Assembly (NCBI GenBank): GCA_947484245.1 | Contig: CANKOT010000010.1 | Location: 1-39,990 of the forward strand | Origin: Comamonadaceae bacterium | Lineage (GTDB): Bacteria > Pseudomonadota > Gammaproteobacteria > Burkholderiales > Burkholderiaceae | Length of the DNA stretch: 39,990 nucleotides | Direction of reading: 5' to 3' | Shown here: positions 23,993 through 34,634 of the stretch, piece after piece | How positions within the stretch are numbered: position 1 is the stretch's first letter | Layout: each line of letters begins with the position of its first letter | Translations under genes and position numbers: made by a program | The notes under the pieces: model-generated | Seen by the model: the letters and a program-made list of their open reading frames with translations, nothing else | Told to the model about the DNA's origin: nothing | Database searches by the model: none

Positions 23993-25003
23993 ATGAAATT
24001 AGCTACTTACAAAGACGGATCGCGTGACGGTCAATTGATTGTGGTCTCGCGCGACTTGAGCACAGCACATTATGCGACTGGCATAGCACTGAGATTGCAG
24101 CAGGTGCTAGACGACTGGAACTTTTTGTCGCCTCAACTTGAAGACCTTTATCAAACGCTGAACAGTGGCAAGGCCCGCCATGCCTTTCCCTTTGATCCCA
24201 AGCAGTGCATGGCCCCTTTGCCCAGAGCCTATCAGTGGGCAGATGGCTCAGCTTATTTGAATCACGTCGAATTGGTGCGGGCGGCCCGCAGCACGGTTGT
24301 GCCAGAAAGTTTTTACAACGATCCGCTCATGTACCAGGGCGGCAGCGATGACTTCATTGGGCCTTGCGACCCAGTGGTTTGTCGCGATGAAGCCTTTGGC
24401 ATTGACTTTGAGGCCGAAATTGCCGTGATCACTGGTGATGTCCCGATGGGCGTCTCTCCAGAAAATGCATTGGACGGTATCCGTTTGGTGATGCTTGCCA
24501 ACGACGTGAGCTTGCGCAATTTAATCCCCAATGAGCTGACCAAGGGCTTTGGATTTTTTCAAAGCAAACCTGCTACAGCTTTCAGCCCAGTGGCCGTCAC
24601 CTTAGATGAACTTGGTGGTGCATGGGATCGCGGGCGGATTCACTTGACCATGCAGTCAACTTGGAACGGCCGCAAAGTGGGCATGTGTGACGCGGGTCCT
24701 GAGATGACCTTTCACTTTGGCCAACTCATTGCACACATGAGCAAGACTCGCAACGTGCGCGCAGGCTCTATTGTGGGCAGCGGCACGGTCAGCAACAAGA
24801 GCGTCGACGTCGATGGCAAGCGTGAGTGGCCCAAAGGCTACAGCTGCATTGCCGAAAAGCGCGCCATTGAAACCATTTTGGATGGTAAGCCCAGCACCGA
24901 ATTCATGAAATTCGGTGACAGCATTCGCATCGAAATGAAGGGCCATGATGGCCAAAGTGTGTTTGGCGCCATTGACCAGCACATCGTGCCGCTTGAAGCC
25001 TAA
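23993..25003 (+). CDS. Fumarylacetoacetate hydrolase family protein
   Basis: A 336-residue FAH-family enzyme, longer than HpaG1/G2 because it has an N-terminal domain before the catalytic fold. The metal-binding acids are visible as E140 and E142 in GIDFEAEIAVI and D171 in LANDVSL; FGFFQSKPATAFSPVAV and VGSGTVSNKSVD are further family marks. It may be a fumarylacetoacetase of the tyrosine/homogentisate route or a related acylpyruvase; no homogentisate dioxygenase or maleylacetoacetate isomerase is certain in the window, though a glutathione S-transferase gene (the isomerase fold) lies 950 bases further. The start ATG at 23993 follows GAGGCACCGCC. Confidence 0.87.
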   Translation: MKLATYKDGSRDGQLIVVSRDLSTAHYATGIALRLQQVLDDWNFLSPQLEDLYQTLNSGKARHAFPFDPKQCMAPLPRAYQWADGSAYLNHVELVRAARSTVVPESFYNDPLMYQGGSDDFIGPCDPVVCRDEAFGIDFEAEIAVITGDVPMGVSPENALDGIRLVMLANDVSLRNLIPNELTKGFGFFQSKPATAFSPVAVTLDELGGAWDRGRIHLTMQSTWNGRKVGMCDAGPEMTFHFGQLIAHMSKTRNVRAGSIVGSGTVSNKSVDVDGKREWPKGYSCIAEKRAIETILDGKPSTEFMKFGDSIRIEMKGHDGQSVFGAIDQHIVPLEA

Positions 25004-25119
25004 AACGGCCTTGAGTGTTCAATCCAATGCGGCATTGGGCCCCGCTTCAGAACGCCATCCTTCTAGAAGATCAGGCGACAATGTCGGCTTGTCCGTTGAT
25101 TATTTTTCTGGAGACCTTC

Positions 25120-25938
25120 ATGAGCCATGTCATTGACTACAGCCGCTACCAAACACTGCGAATCACGCGACGAGGTGCTAATCTAACGGTGCTCGACATT
25201 CAAATGAAAGCCGGCGGGCCTGGCGGCAATGGCAAATTGCCAACAGCAGGTCACGAAGGGCATTGGGAGCTGGCTGAAATTTGGCGCGATGTGTCGCGCG
25301 ATGACAGCGTGCGTGCTGCGGTTTTGCGTGGTGAAGGTTTGGGTTTTTCTGGCGGCGGCGATTTGGCCTTGGTGGAAGACATGGCGCGCGATTTTGAGAT
25401 TCGCAGCAGGGTCTGGAAAGAAGCCCGCGACCTGGTCTACAACGTGATCAATTGTGACAAGCCCATTGTGAGCGCCATGCATGGGCCCGCTGTCGGCGCT
25501 GGTTTGGTGGCAGGCCTGTTGGCCGATATTTCCATTGCCAGCAAGACCGCCAAAATTGTGGATGGCCACACCCGCTTAGGTGTTGCAGCGGGCGACCATG
25601 CAGCCATCATTTGGCCATTGCTTTGTGGCATGGCCAAAGCCAAGTACTACTTGCTGCTGTGCGAGCCAGTCAGCGGCGAAGAAGCTGAGCGAATTGGCTT
25701 GGTGTCTTTGGCGGTTGAAGAAGATCAGCTCTTGCCCAAAGCCTATGAGGTGGCCAACCGATTGGCCCATGGCAGTCAAACCGCCATTCGTTGGACCAAG
25801 TACGCGATGAACAATTGGCTGCGCCAAGCAGGCCCCAGTTTTGATGCCTCCTTGGCGCTGGAGTTCATGGGCTTTGGTGGGCCTGATGTACAAGAGGGCT
25901 TGGCCAGCTTAAGAGAGCGGCGGCCCCCTCAGTTTTAA
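25120..25938 (+). CDS. Crotonase-fold protein lacking both classical catalytic glutamates
   Basis: A 272-residue enoyl-CoA hydratase/isomerase superfamily protein. The oxyanion-hole region [15 protein letters not shown] (71-85) and [27 protein letters not shown] (115-141) align well with crotonases. At the two positions of the catalytic glutamates of rat mitochondrial hydratase (E144 and E164) I read V130 and H150, so a standard hydratase reaction is unlikely; it may be an isomerase, hydrolase or lyase acting on a CoA ester. The ATG at 25120 has GGAGA just upstream; the longer opening from 25015 is less likely. It follows the FAH-family gene by 116 bases and converges with a glutathione S-transferase gene. 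Confidence 0.85.
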   Translation: MSHVIDYSRYQTLRITRRGANLTVLDIQMKAGGPGGNGKLPTAGHEGHWELAEIWRDVSRDDSVRAAVLRGEGLGFSGGGDLALVEDMARDFEIRSRVWKEARDLVYNVINCDKPIVSAMHGPAVGAGLVAGLLADISIASKTAKIVDGHTRLGVAAGDHAAIIWPLLCGMAKAKYYLLLCEPVSGEEAERIGLVSLAVEEDQLLPKAYEVANRLAHGSQTAIRWTKYAMNNWLRQAGPSFDASLALEFMGFGGPDVQEGLASLRERRPPQF

Positions 25939-25948
25939 GCTGCAAGCC

Positions 25949-26599
25949 TTAAGCCTTGCTCTTCATGCGTGCCAAGAAGAGTTCATTGTTGGCTCTGCGG
26001 TCAGCTTGCACCTTTTGCATGCTGGGCCGCTCTGACCACATCTTCATATAGTCCTTCACGGGCAAGCCGGCCAAAAAATCTCTGCCGTAAATGGTTTTGC
26101 TGGCGGCAGTGATCAAGGGCAAATGAACGGCTGCGGTGCAATCGGCAATGCTCAGCTCGGTGCCAGCAATGAAGGGCTTGAATTGCGCAAGCTTTGCAAA
26201 CGCCGCTACATTCTTTTCGAGTTGCGCGCCAATTTTTTCTTTGACCCCATCACTCACCTTGCCACCAAAGAAGGCTTCAGCGTACAAGTTTCGTGCAACC
26301 AATTCCAAGTGCAAATCTAAAAAAGTGACCAGTTCGCGCACTTTGGCAGCTTGGAAGGCATCCTGAGGGATAAGCGGGTGCTGAGGGTATTGCTGCTCAA
26401 TGTATTCGACCATTACGGCTGATTCGCAGACCGAGCCTTCTGGTGTTTTCAGATATGGTACTTTGCCCAGCGGGCTGGCATTTGCATCGGTCTCACCCAC
26501 CCATGCCAACTCCTCTTCAAAGGCAACACCCTTTTCGAGCAGGGCCAATTTGACCTTGTTGTGATAGTTGCTTGCGCCAAAGCCGCAGAGTGTCAGCAT
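25949..26599 (-). CDS. Glutathione S-transferase family protein
   Basis: A 216-residue GST with an N-terminal thioredoxin-like domain (residues 1-75: LTLCGFGASNYHNKVKLALLEKG, then the glutathione-binding LGKVPYLKTPEGSVCESAVMVEYIE with the conserved cis-Pro and E-S pair) and a helical C-terminal domain with GTELSIADCTAAVHLPLI. The candidate active residue is S10 or N11 in GASNYHNKVK. The substrate is unknown; maleylacetoacetate isomerase would suit the nearby FAH enzyme but the ZG(S/T)xxSxRxR-type signature of that group is not evident. It is convergent with the crotonase-like gene and divergent from phaM. Confidence 0.88.
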   Translation of the reverse strand: MLTLCGFGASNYHNKVKLALLEKGVAFEEELAWVGETDANASPLGKVPYLKTPEGSVCESAVMVEYIEQQYPQHPLIPQDAFQAAKVRELVTFLDLHLELVARNLYAEAFFGGKVSDGVKEKIGAQLEKNVAAFAKLAQFKPFIAGTELSIADCTAAVHLPLITAASKTIYGRDFLAGLPVKDYMKMWSERPSMQKVQADRRANNELFLARMKSKA

Positions 26600-26719
26600 C
26601 TTGTGTCTCCCAATCTAGATAAAGCCAATAGCTTAGCCTTGCAGCAAGTCGAGGCGGGTCGCGCAGTTGACCCCCTTCATGCGTTAAGCTTGTGCCTCAC
26701 CATACCTCTAGGAGCCCCC

Positions 26720-27325
26720 ATGAGCGATCCCTCCGCTTTCGGATTTGGAAAATTCGTACCTGGTTTTGACTTCTTGCAAAACTTGGGGCAAGCTGCCAAC
26801 CCTGGTGCCAAAGGCTCGCCGCAAGGCATGCCCAACATGGCCAGCTGGGTCGCGCCCACCCTGAGTGTGGAAGAGCTCGACAAGCGCATTCAAGAGCTCA
26901 AAACGGTTCAGTTTTGGTTGGAACAAAACACCAACGCGCTCAAGGCCACCATTCAGGCCTTGGAAGTGCAAAAAATGACGCTGTCAACCTTGCAGGGCAT
27001 GAATGTCAACATGACAGAGTTGGCCAAAGCCTTTACCGCCAAAATGCCAGACCTCCAGCCAGAAGGTCAATCTTCTAAGCCCCAAGCCGCTTCAGCCCAA
27101 GTTGATCCTGCCAAAGAAGATCCAAGCAAACAAGGCGCAGCCCAAGGCCCTGCCGTCGACCCCATGCAATGGTGGGGATCGCTCACACAACAGTTTCAAA
27201 ACATTGCGGCTGCCGCAGTCAAAGATGTGGCCGCCAAGGCCATGAAAGACGGTCCTCGGCCTAGCAAGAAAACGGCAACACCTGGCAAAGCCCGAAAGCC
27301 GCGCGTTAAAAAACCAGCGCCATGA
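26720..27325 (+). CDS. phaM: PhaM-type polyhydroxyalkanoate granule protein
   Basis: A 201-residue protein matching PhaM of Ralstonia, which activates PHB synthase PhaC and links PHA granules to the nucleoid. The conserved core is WVAPTLSVEELDKRIQELKTVQFWLEQNTNALKATIQALEVQKMTLSTLQGMN (about 45-97), preceded by a Gly/Phe-rich N-terminus (FGFGKFVPGFDFLQNLG). The C-terminus is Lys/Pro/Ala-rich (KKTATPGKARKPRVKKP), the histone-like DNA-binding tail expected of PhaM. The ATG at 26720 has GGAG at 26711-26714, 5 bases upstream. It overlaps the FIST-domain gene by four bases (ATGA). No phaC or phaB is in the window. Confidence 0.87.
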   Translation: MSDPSAFGFGKFVPGFDFLQNLGQAANPGAKGSPQGMPNMASWVAPTLSVEELDKRIQELKTVQFWLEQNTNALKATIQALEVQKMTLSTLQGMNVNMTELAKAFTAKMPDLQPEGQSSKPQAASAQVDPAKEDPSKQGAAQGPAVDPMQWWGSLTQQFQNIAAAAVKDVAAKAMKDGPRPSKKTATPGKARKPRVKKPAP

Positions 27326-28566
27326 ATTTGTTTCCCTTCGGACATGCCACGCACCCACAGTGGCAAATGGCAGCAGGCTTGGTGATTGCCCAATTGCGCG
27401 CGCAAATGACTTTGCCCGGGCATGCGCCCAGTCCGCGATTGGGGCTGCTGTACATCACCGACTACTACGCCAACGAAGCCGAGTCCATCTTGATGCATCT
27501 GCGGCAAGAGCTCCCGATGGTCCAAGATTGGGCGGGCACGGTGGGTGTGGGTGTGGCCGCCAACAACGCAGAGTACTTTGACGAACCTGGCATGGCTCTC
27601 ATGCTGTGTGATTTGCCGGACGACCACTACCGTGTTTTTTCAGGGGCACAGCCCTTGCCCTCCAGCTTTCAAGCTGCCAGCGCACTCGTGCATGCCGATC
27701 CACAAACGCCGGAGTTGGCTGAGCTCATTGCAGAAATGGCAAGCCGAACCCAATCGGGGTATTTGTTTGGCGGCTTAACGGCCAGTCGCAAACAGGCGGT
27801 GCAGTTTGCATGGCACGGTTCTGACAACGCGCAGCAAGGTGTTTTAACGGGCGGACTGAGCGGTGTGGCGTGGGCGCCCGCGGTGCAAATTTTGTCGCGA
27901 GTCACCCAGGGTTGCGCGCCCATCAGCAAAGAGCGAGAGATCACAGAAGCCGAAGGGCATGTGGTTTATCAACTTGATGGCGTGCCTGCATTGGATGTGC
28001 TCATGGCCGATTTGAATGTGTCATTGTCAGAGCCCCAAACAGCACTCAAAGCGGTGCGATCAACGCTGGTTGGCATCTCCTCGCAAGGTCAGCAAGGGGT
28101 TGGCCGAACCGGCAGTTTGGGTGCCGATGTGCGAGTGCGCCACATCATTGGCCTAGACCCTGCGCGAAAAGGAGTGGCCATTGCCGACCATTTGGTGGTG
28201 GGGCAAAAGTTGGCATTTTGTCAAATGAGTTTGCAAGCTGCCAAATCCGACCTTCGGCGCATTTGTTCAGAAATTCGCGAAGAGTTAGAGCCCGAAACTT
28301 TGAGCTTGGAGATGGCCAACGCCCTGGCAGCCAGCGAAGCCGAGGCAGCGCCTCACCCGGCGCGGCGCATTGCAGGTGCGGTGTATGTCAGTTGTTCTGG
28401 GCGGGGCGGTCCGCACTTTGGCGGCCCCAGCGCCGAACTTCAGTGGATTCGGTATGCCTTGGGCGACGTGCCTTTGGTGGGATTTTTTGCCAGCGGCGAA
28501 ATTGCCCATCACCACTTGTATGGCTACACAGGTGTGTTGACCGTATTCACCACACCTGCAGAAACC

Positions 28567-28572
<6 letters not shown>
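27322..28572 (+). CDS. FIST-domain sensory protein
   Basis: A 416-residue protein with a FIST N domain (about residues 30-230, from RLGLLYITDYYANEAESILMHLRQ) and a FIST C domain (about 240-390, with VYQLDGVPALDVLMADL and the closing IAGAVYVSCSGRGGPHFG...LGDVPLVGFFASGEIAHHHLYGYTGVLTVF). FIST domains are predicted small-ligand (probably amino acid) sensors that usually partner with chemotaxis proteins, histidine kinases or GGDEF proteins. Here no signalling partner is fused or adjacent; instead translation is coupled to phaM by an ATGA overlap. It converges with tgt only 13 bases later. Confidence 0.9.
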
Positions 28573-29791
<1,219 letters not shown>

Positions 29792-29799
29792 CTAAAGAA

Positions 29800-30924
29800 T
29801 TAGAGCATGAGAGTATTCGAGCGCTTGAGCAGCATGGCATCGCCATAGCTGAAAAATCGATACTGCGTCGAAATGGCATGCGCATACAAACGCATCACAT
29901 GTTCGTAGCCTGCAAAAGCACTGACCAACATCATCAAGGTGCTTTTGGGCAAGTGGAAATTGGTGATGAGGCAGTCGACCCACTCAAACTCAAAGCCCGG
30001 TGTGATGAAAATTTGGGTATCGCCTTGCGCTTGCCCCGATTTGGCCCAAGACTCCAAAGTTCTGACCGAGGTGGTACCCACTGCCCAAACTTTGCCGCCA
30101 CGTGCCCTGCATTCATGCAATGCCCCTTGGGTACTTTCAGGAATGTCATACCACTCTGAGTGCATGGTGTGCTCGGCAATGTTCTCTGACTTAACGGGTT
30201 GAAAGGTGCCCGCGCCGACATGCAAGGTGACGCTGGCTGTGTTCACGCCCCGCTCTTTGAGTTGCTGCAAAAGCGCCTCGTCAAAATGCAGGGCTGCTGT
30301 GGGGGCTGCAACGGCACCTGGGTTTTTCGCAAACACAGTTTGATAACGTGCTTCGTCTTCTGCAATGTCGGCTTCGGTCGCGCTGCCGTCGTAGGGGCGC
30401 GCAATGTAGGGCGGCAAAGGCACGTGGCCATATTGCGCCATCAGGGCGTGCGGCTCGTCACTCAATTCAAAGCAAAACAAGGCGCCGTTTGCATCCGGCC
30501 AGCGACCGACCAAGGTGGCTGCAAAACCCACAGCACTGTGTTTGGCGTCAATGCCCATGTGAAGCTTTGCGCCAATGGGCGGTTTTTTGCTGACTTTCAT
30601 GTGCGCCACCACGCGGTGATGGGGCAAGACGCGCTCAATCAACAGTTCAACTTTGCCCCCAGTCGATTTTTCGCCAAAGATTCTCGCCTTCACCACTTGC
30701 GTGTCATTGAAGACCAGCAAGTCGCCCGCCTGCATCAACTCGGGCAAGGTTTTGAATATTCGATCTGCGGGAGCCGGCTCACTGCCGTCTAACAGGCGAG
30801 AGCTGCTGCGCTCGCTGGCGGGGTGTTGGGCAATGAGCTCAGGGGGGAGGTGGAAGTCAAAGTCGCTCAAACTGAAGAGGCGTTTGGCGGGCAGGGGGAT
30901 GTTGTGCGTGTGATCAACAGTCAT
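29800..30924 (-). CDS. queA: S-adenosylmethionine:tRNA ribosyltransferase-isomerase
   Basis: QueA transfers the ribosyl part of S-adenosylmethionine to preQ1 in tRNA, giving epoxyqueuosine. The 374-residue protein shows the family marks LSDFDFHLPPELIAQHPASERSSSRLL near the start, LLVFNDTQVVKARIFGEK (about 71-88), TASVTLHVGAGTFQPVKSENI and the end TPGFEFEWVDCLITNFHLPKSTLMMLVSAFAG. I choose the ATG at 30924 (MTVDHTHNIP); the frame continues to 30990 but the extra residues are not part of the family. It precedes tgt and is divergent from an HTH regulator across 183 bases. Confidence 0.96.
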   Translation of the reverse strand: MTVDHTHNIPLPAKRLFSLSDFDFHLPPELIAQHPASERSSSRLLDGSEPAPADRIFKTLPELMQAGDLLVFNDTQVVKARIFGEKSTGGKVELLIERVLPHHRVVAHMKVSKKPPIGAKLHMGIDAKHSAVGFAATLVGRWPDANGALFCFELSDEPHALMAQYGHVPLPPYIARPYDGSATEADIAEDEARYQTVFAKNPGAVAAPTAALHFDEALLQQLKERGVNTASVTLHVGAGTFQPVKSENIAEHTMHSEWYDIPESTQGALHECRARGGKVWAVGTTSVRTLESWAKSGQAQGDTQIFITPGFEFEWVDCLITNFHLPKSTLMMLVSAFAGYEHVMRLYAHAISTQYRFFSYGDAMLLKRSNTLML

Positions 30925-30976
30925 TGTCTTGAGGGCCGAACTAGACCCGTTCCAAGTTGGAAAACCCGATTGTCCC

Positions 30977-30990
30977 ATGACATAGATCAA
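30977..30990. promoter_or_regulatory. Candidate FNR/CRP-type box before the HTH regulator
   Basis: ATGAC-ATAG-ATCAA resembles the FNR consensus TTGAT-N4-ATCAA: the right half-site is perfect, the left differs at two positions. A TAAATT hexamer at 31013-31018 is centred 32 bases downstream, the geometry expected of a promoter with an activator at about -41.5 driving the gene at 31108. It could equally serve queA on the other strand or be chance in AT-rich DNA. Confidence 0.3.
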
Positions 30991-31107
30991 TACTTTATCA
31001 ATGAAGCGTATCTAAATTTTGTAATTGGCCTCACTATGTGAGATGCATTCAAGAAACTATCTATCTCTATTCAACTTCAGGCAAACTCAAGACAGTACTG
31101 TTCGGGC

Positions 31108-31512
31108 ATGCCAAAAGTAGTATCCGAATCCCAACAGTTCGCTGATCGGTTGCGCAGCGCGTTGGAAAGTGCGGGTGTGCGTGCTTCACCTACGTTGGTG
31201 GCCAACGCATTTAACCTCCGCTACCACGGACGCAGCATTACCCCCCATACAGCTCGCAACTGGTTGTTGGGAAAAGTCATGCCAACGCAAGACAAACTCC
31301 GCGTATTGGCCGAATGGTTGCAAGTAAGCCCTGACGAACTTCGCTTTGGCCGAGCGCCCGGTAAAACCTATGTTTATGAATCCAATGATGGCGCCATAGA
31401 AATGGCGCTGGCAGACCGCGAAATGATCGACCGTTACTTATCGCTTTCGCAGGCAGAGCGCAAGACCATTCGTGACGTTGTATCCGCCTTTGTATTGGCC
31501 AAAGTGGTTTGA
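31108..31512 (+). CDS. Helix-turn-helix transcriptional regulator
   Basis: A 134-residue DNA-binding protein with an XRE-like helix-turn-helix in its middle: LVANAFNLRYHGRSITPHTARNWLLGKVMPTQDKLRVLAEWLQVSPDELRFG (about residues 31-84). The WLLGKVMPT stretch is the recognition-helix end followed by the usual helix that reads the tolerance for a fixed set of conditions in repressors of this type. The C-terminal half holds short helices (ALADREMIDRYLSLSQAERKTIRDVVSAF) that could dimerise. No ligand domain is seen, and its targets are unknown. It starts after an AT-rich 183-base gap shared with queA and ends 42 bases before recG, so it may be co-transcribed with recG. Confidence 0.85.
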   Translation: MPKVVSESQQFADRLRSALESAGVRASPTLVANAFNLRYHGRSITPHTARNWLLGKVMPTQDKLRVLAEWLQVSPDELRFGRAPGKTYVYESNDGAIEMALADREMIDRYLSLSQAERKTIRDVVSAFVLAKVV

Positions 31513-31554
31513 ATCTCTGGGCTTGACGCCCTGCAACCACGGCACAATGTCAGG

Positions 31555-33636
31555 ATGCTTGCCACTGCATCACCAAAGCCGCCCCCTAAGCCCTTGTCTG
31601 CACCCCAAAAAGCCATGCACAAGATGGGCTTGGTTCGCGACATTGATCTCGCGCTGCACATTCCTTTGCGCTATGAGGACGAAACCCGCATCGTCAAACT
31701 GCGCGATGCCCGTGAAGGTGATGACATCCAAATAGAGGCCACCGTGGTCTCATCTGAGGTGCAATTGCGTCCAAGGCGACAGCTTCTGGTCACCGTGGAT
31801 GACGGCACTGACACCTGTGTTTTGCGTTTTTTCAGCTTTTACCCTGCCCAGCAAAAGGCCTTGGCCGTGGGCCAAGTGATCCGGGCCAGGGGCGAAGTCA
31901 GGGGGGGATTTTTGGGCCTCACCATGATGCACCCCTCTTTCAAGACAGCCTCTGGCGATCTACCCGCGGTGCTGACGCCTGTTTACCCCACCTCTGCGGG
32001 TTTGCCGCAAACTTATTTGCGCCGCGCCATTGCAAGCGCCTTGTCGCGCGCCGATTTGGGCGAGTCTTTGCCTGCTGCCATGGCCTGGCCATCAGCGCTC
32101 AAAGGGAAGTCGGCCCCAAATTTGCGTCAAGCGCTGACCTATTTGCACCATCCCACCCCCGATGTGTCGATTGCAGCTTTGGAAGATCGCTCGCACCCGG
32201 CTTGGCAAAGACTGAAAGCTGAAGAGTTGTTGGCGCAGCAGCTCTCACAGCGCATGGCCAAACAAGAGCGCGATACTTTGCGGGCACCTGGGCTCAAAGT
32301 GAAAACGGGCGGTTGGCACGACAAATTGAAAGAGGTATTGCCCTTTCAGCTCACAGCAGCACAACACAGAGTCGGTCTTGAAATTGCACAAGATTTGGCG
32401 CGACCCGTGCCCATGCACCGCCTGCTTCAAGGCGATGTGGGCGCCGGCAAAACCGTGGTGGCGGCCTTGGCTGCGATGTTGGCCATTGATGGGGGCTGGC
32501 AGTGCGCCTTGATGGCGCCCACCGAAATTTTGGCGCAACAACATTTTGCCAAGTTGGTGGGCTGGCTGGCGCCATTGGGCGTGCGCGTAGCGTGGCTCAC
32601 AGGCAGTCAGAAGAAAAAAGAACGCACTGAAATGCTGGCCTTGATTGAATCGGGCGAAGCCGCTTTGGTGGTGGGCACGCATGCCGTCATTCAAGAGCAG
32701 GTGAAGTTCAAAAACCTGGCGCTGGCCATCATTGACGAGCAGCATCGATTTGGCGTGGCACAGCGCTTGGCGCTCAGAGACAAGATGCAAGACGCCGGCA
32801 TGGAGCCGCACTTGCTCATGATGACGGCCACGCCGATTCCGCGCACCTTGGCCATGAGCTACTACGCCGACTTAGATGTCTCGGTCATTGACGAACTGCC
32901 ACCCGGCCGCACCCCTGTAGTGACCAAAGTGATTTCAGACAGCCGGCGCGATCAAGTCATTGGGCGCATTGGCGCGCAATTGGCCGATGGGCGACAGGTT
33001 TATTGGGTGTGCCCCCTGATTGAAGAAAGCGAAGCCTTGGATTTAACCAACGCCACGGCCACCCACGAAGAATTGTCTGCCGTGTTGCCCGGCGTGAAGG
33101 TGGGCTTGTTGCATTCACGCATGTCGGTGACAGAAAAGCGCGATGTCATGGCCCAATTCACACAAGGCAGCATGGGCGTGTTGGTCAGCACCACCGTGAT
33201 TGAAGTGGGCGTAGATGTGCCCAATGCCTCCTTGATGGTCATTGAGCACGCAGAGCGCTTTGGTTTAAGCCAATTGCATCAATTGCGTGGCCGTGTGGGG
33301 CGCGGCGCAGCGGCTTCTGCATGCGTGTTGCTGTATGGCACACCCGAGGGCGGCCGCTTGAGCGAAACTGCGCGCGAGCGTTTGCGCGCCATGGCTGACA
33401 CCAACGATGGTTTTGAAATTGCCCGACGCGATTTGGAAATCAGAGGGCCAGGGGAGTTTCTAGGTGCGCGACAATCGGGGGCCGCCTTGTTGCGGTTTGC
33501 CGATTTGGCCACCGACGAGCATTTGCTCGAATGGGCTAGGCAAACAGCACCGATGTTGCTGGAAAAATACCCCGACATGGCCGAGCGACACATCGCTCGT
33601 TGGTTGGGTGGAAAATCCGAGTTTTTGAAAGCTTGA
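31555..33636 (+). CDS. recG: ATP-dependent DNA helicase RecG
   Basis: RecG remodels stalled replication forks and branched recombination intermediates. The 693-residue protein has an N-terminal wedge/OB domain (about 55-165), a Walker A LLQGDVGAGKT at 291-300, the DEQH box at 394-397 (IIDEQHRFGVAQR), the TATPIPRTLAMS motif and the C-terminal helicase lobe with STTVIEVGVDVPNASLMVIEHAERFGLSQLHQLRGRVGRG. The ATG at 31555 is preceded by a CAGG element; N-terminal residues 1-20 are low in conservation and a start at residue 21 (MHKMGLVRD) cannot be excluded. oxyR begins 9 bases after the stop. Confidence 0.96.
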   Translation: MLATASPKPPPKPLSAPQKAMHKMGLVRDIDLALHIPLRYEDETRIVKLRDAREGDDIQIEATVVSSEVQLRPRRQLLVTVDDGTDTCVLRFFSFYPAQQKALAVGQVIRARGEVRGGFLGLTMMHPSFKTASGDLPAVLTPVYPTSAGLPQTYLRRAIASALSRADLGESLPAAMAWPSALKGKSAPNLRQALTYLHHPTPDVSIAALEDRSHPAWQRLKAEELLAQQLSQRMAKQERDTLRAPGLKVKTGGWHDKLKEVLPFQLTAAQHRVGLEIAQDLARPVPMHRLLQGDVGAGKTVVAALAAMLAIDGGWQCALMAPTEILAQQHFAKLVGWLAPLGVRVAWLTGSQKKKERTEMLALIESGEAALVVGTHAVIQEQVKFKNLALAIIDEQHRFGVAQRLALRDKMQDAGMEPHLLMMTATPIPRTLAMSYYADLDVSVIDELPPGRTPVVTKVISDSRRDQVIGRIGAQLADGRQVYWVCPLIEESEALDLTNATATHEELSAVLPGVKVGLLHSRMSVTEKRDVMAQFTQGSMGVLVSTTVIEVGVDVPNASLMVIEHAERFGLSQLHQLRGRVGRGAAASACVLLYGTPEGGRLSETARERLRAMADTNDGFEIARRDLEIRGPGEFLGARQSGAALLRFADLATDEHLLEWARQTAPMLLEKYPDMAERHIARWLGGKSEFLKA

Positions 33637-33645
33637 GAAATTGGC

Positions 33646-34611
33646 ATGACCCTGACAGAGCTGAAATACATTGTGGCGGTGGCCCGCGAACGGCACTTTG
33701 GCAAAGCGGCCGATGCATGCTTCGTGTCGCAACCCACATTGTCGGTGGCCATTAAAAAACTTGAGGCAGAGCTCGATGTGAAATTGTTCGAGCGCAGTGC
33801 CAACGAGGTTAGCCCCACGCCATTGGGTGAAGAAATCATTCGCCATGCACAAGGGGTGTTGGAGCAAGCGGCCGAAATCAAAGAAATTGCCAAGCGCGGC
33901 AAAGACCCCTTGGCAGGCACCTTGCGATTGGGTTTGATTTACACCATTGGGCCTTATTTGTTGCCCGATTTGATGCGGCAGATCATGAAGAAGGCACCGC
34001 AAATGCCCTTGCTTTTGCAAGAGAACTTCACAGTCAAACTCATGGAAATGTTGCGTGCAGGTGAGATCGATTGCGCCATCTTGGCCGAGCCGTTTCCCGA
34101 CACGGGTTTGGCCATCGCCGCTTTGTACGATGAGCCCTTCATGGCCGCATTGCCCATGAAACATGGGTTGGCCAAGAAAAAATCGATCACCGCAGAGCAA
34201 CTTAAAAACGAAACCCTGTTGTTGCTTGGCACGGGCCACTGCTTTCGAGACCATGTGCTTGAAGTGTGTCCAGAATTTGCAAGGTTTTCTAGCAACGCGG
34301 AAGGCATTCGAAAAAGCTTCGAGGGCTCTTCTCTTGAAACCATCAAGCACATGGTGGCCGCTGGCATGGGCGTGACCTTGGTGCCGCGTTTGTCGGTGCC
34401 TGCTGAGGCGCTGGCCAAAGAGCCCAAGCGAAAAAAACACGAAGACCCCGATATAGCTTACTTGCCCATCATGGATGAGGCGGGCGGTTTGCCGCCAACA
34501 CGCCGGGTGGTCTTGGTCTGGCGCAAAAGCTTCACGCGCTATGAAGCCATTGCCGCAATCCGCAATGCCATTTATGCATGCGAGTTGCCGGGTGTGACGC
34601 GCCTTTCATAA
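33646..34611 (+). CDS. oxyR: Hydrogen-peroxide-sensing LysR regulator OxyR
   Basis: A 321-residue LysR-type regulator. The N-terminal HTH is [40 protein letters not shown] (1-40). Two cysteines fall at exactly the E. coli positions: C199 in [12 protein letters not shown] and C208 in LEVCPEF, the pair that forms the peroxide-induced disulphide. This identifies OxyR, which switches on catalase, peroxidase and other defence genes. It lies 9 bases after recG; the two genes are also linked (in the reverse order) in Pseudomonas aeruginosa. No catalase or ahpC gene is in the window, so its targets are elsewhere. ubiA follows after 23 bases. Confidence 0.96.
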   Translation: MTLTELKYIVAVARERHFGKAADACFVSQPTLSVAIKKLEAELDVKLFERSANEVSPTPLGEEIIRHAQGVLEQAAEIKEIAKRGKDPLAGTLRLGLIYTIGPYLLPDLMRQIMKKAPQMPLLLQENFTVKLMEMLRAGEIDCAILAEPFPDTGLAIAALYDEPFMAALPMKHGLAKKKSITAEQLKNETLLLLGTGHCFRDHVLEVCPEFARFSSNAEGIRKSFEGSSLETIKHMVAAGMGVTLVPRLSVPAEALAKEPKRKKHEDPDIAYLPIMDEAGGLPPTRRVVLVWRKSFTRYEAIAAIRNAIYACELPGVTRLS

Positions 34612-34634
34612 GCGCAAGGCAAGCGGCACTCAAG

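Noticed and set aside
33460..34440. Minus-strand ORF of 326 codons across recG and oxyR
   Set aside because: Antisense to two clearly identified genes; Phe/His/Gln-rich low-information sequence.
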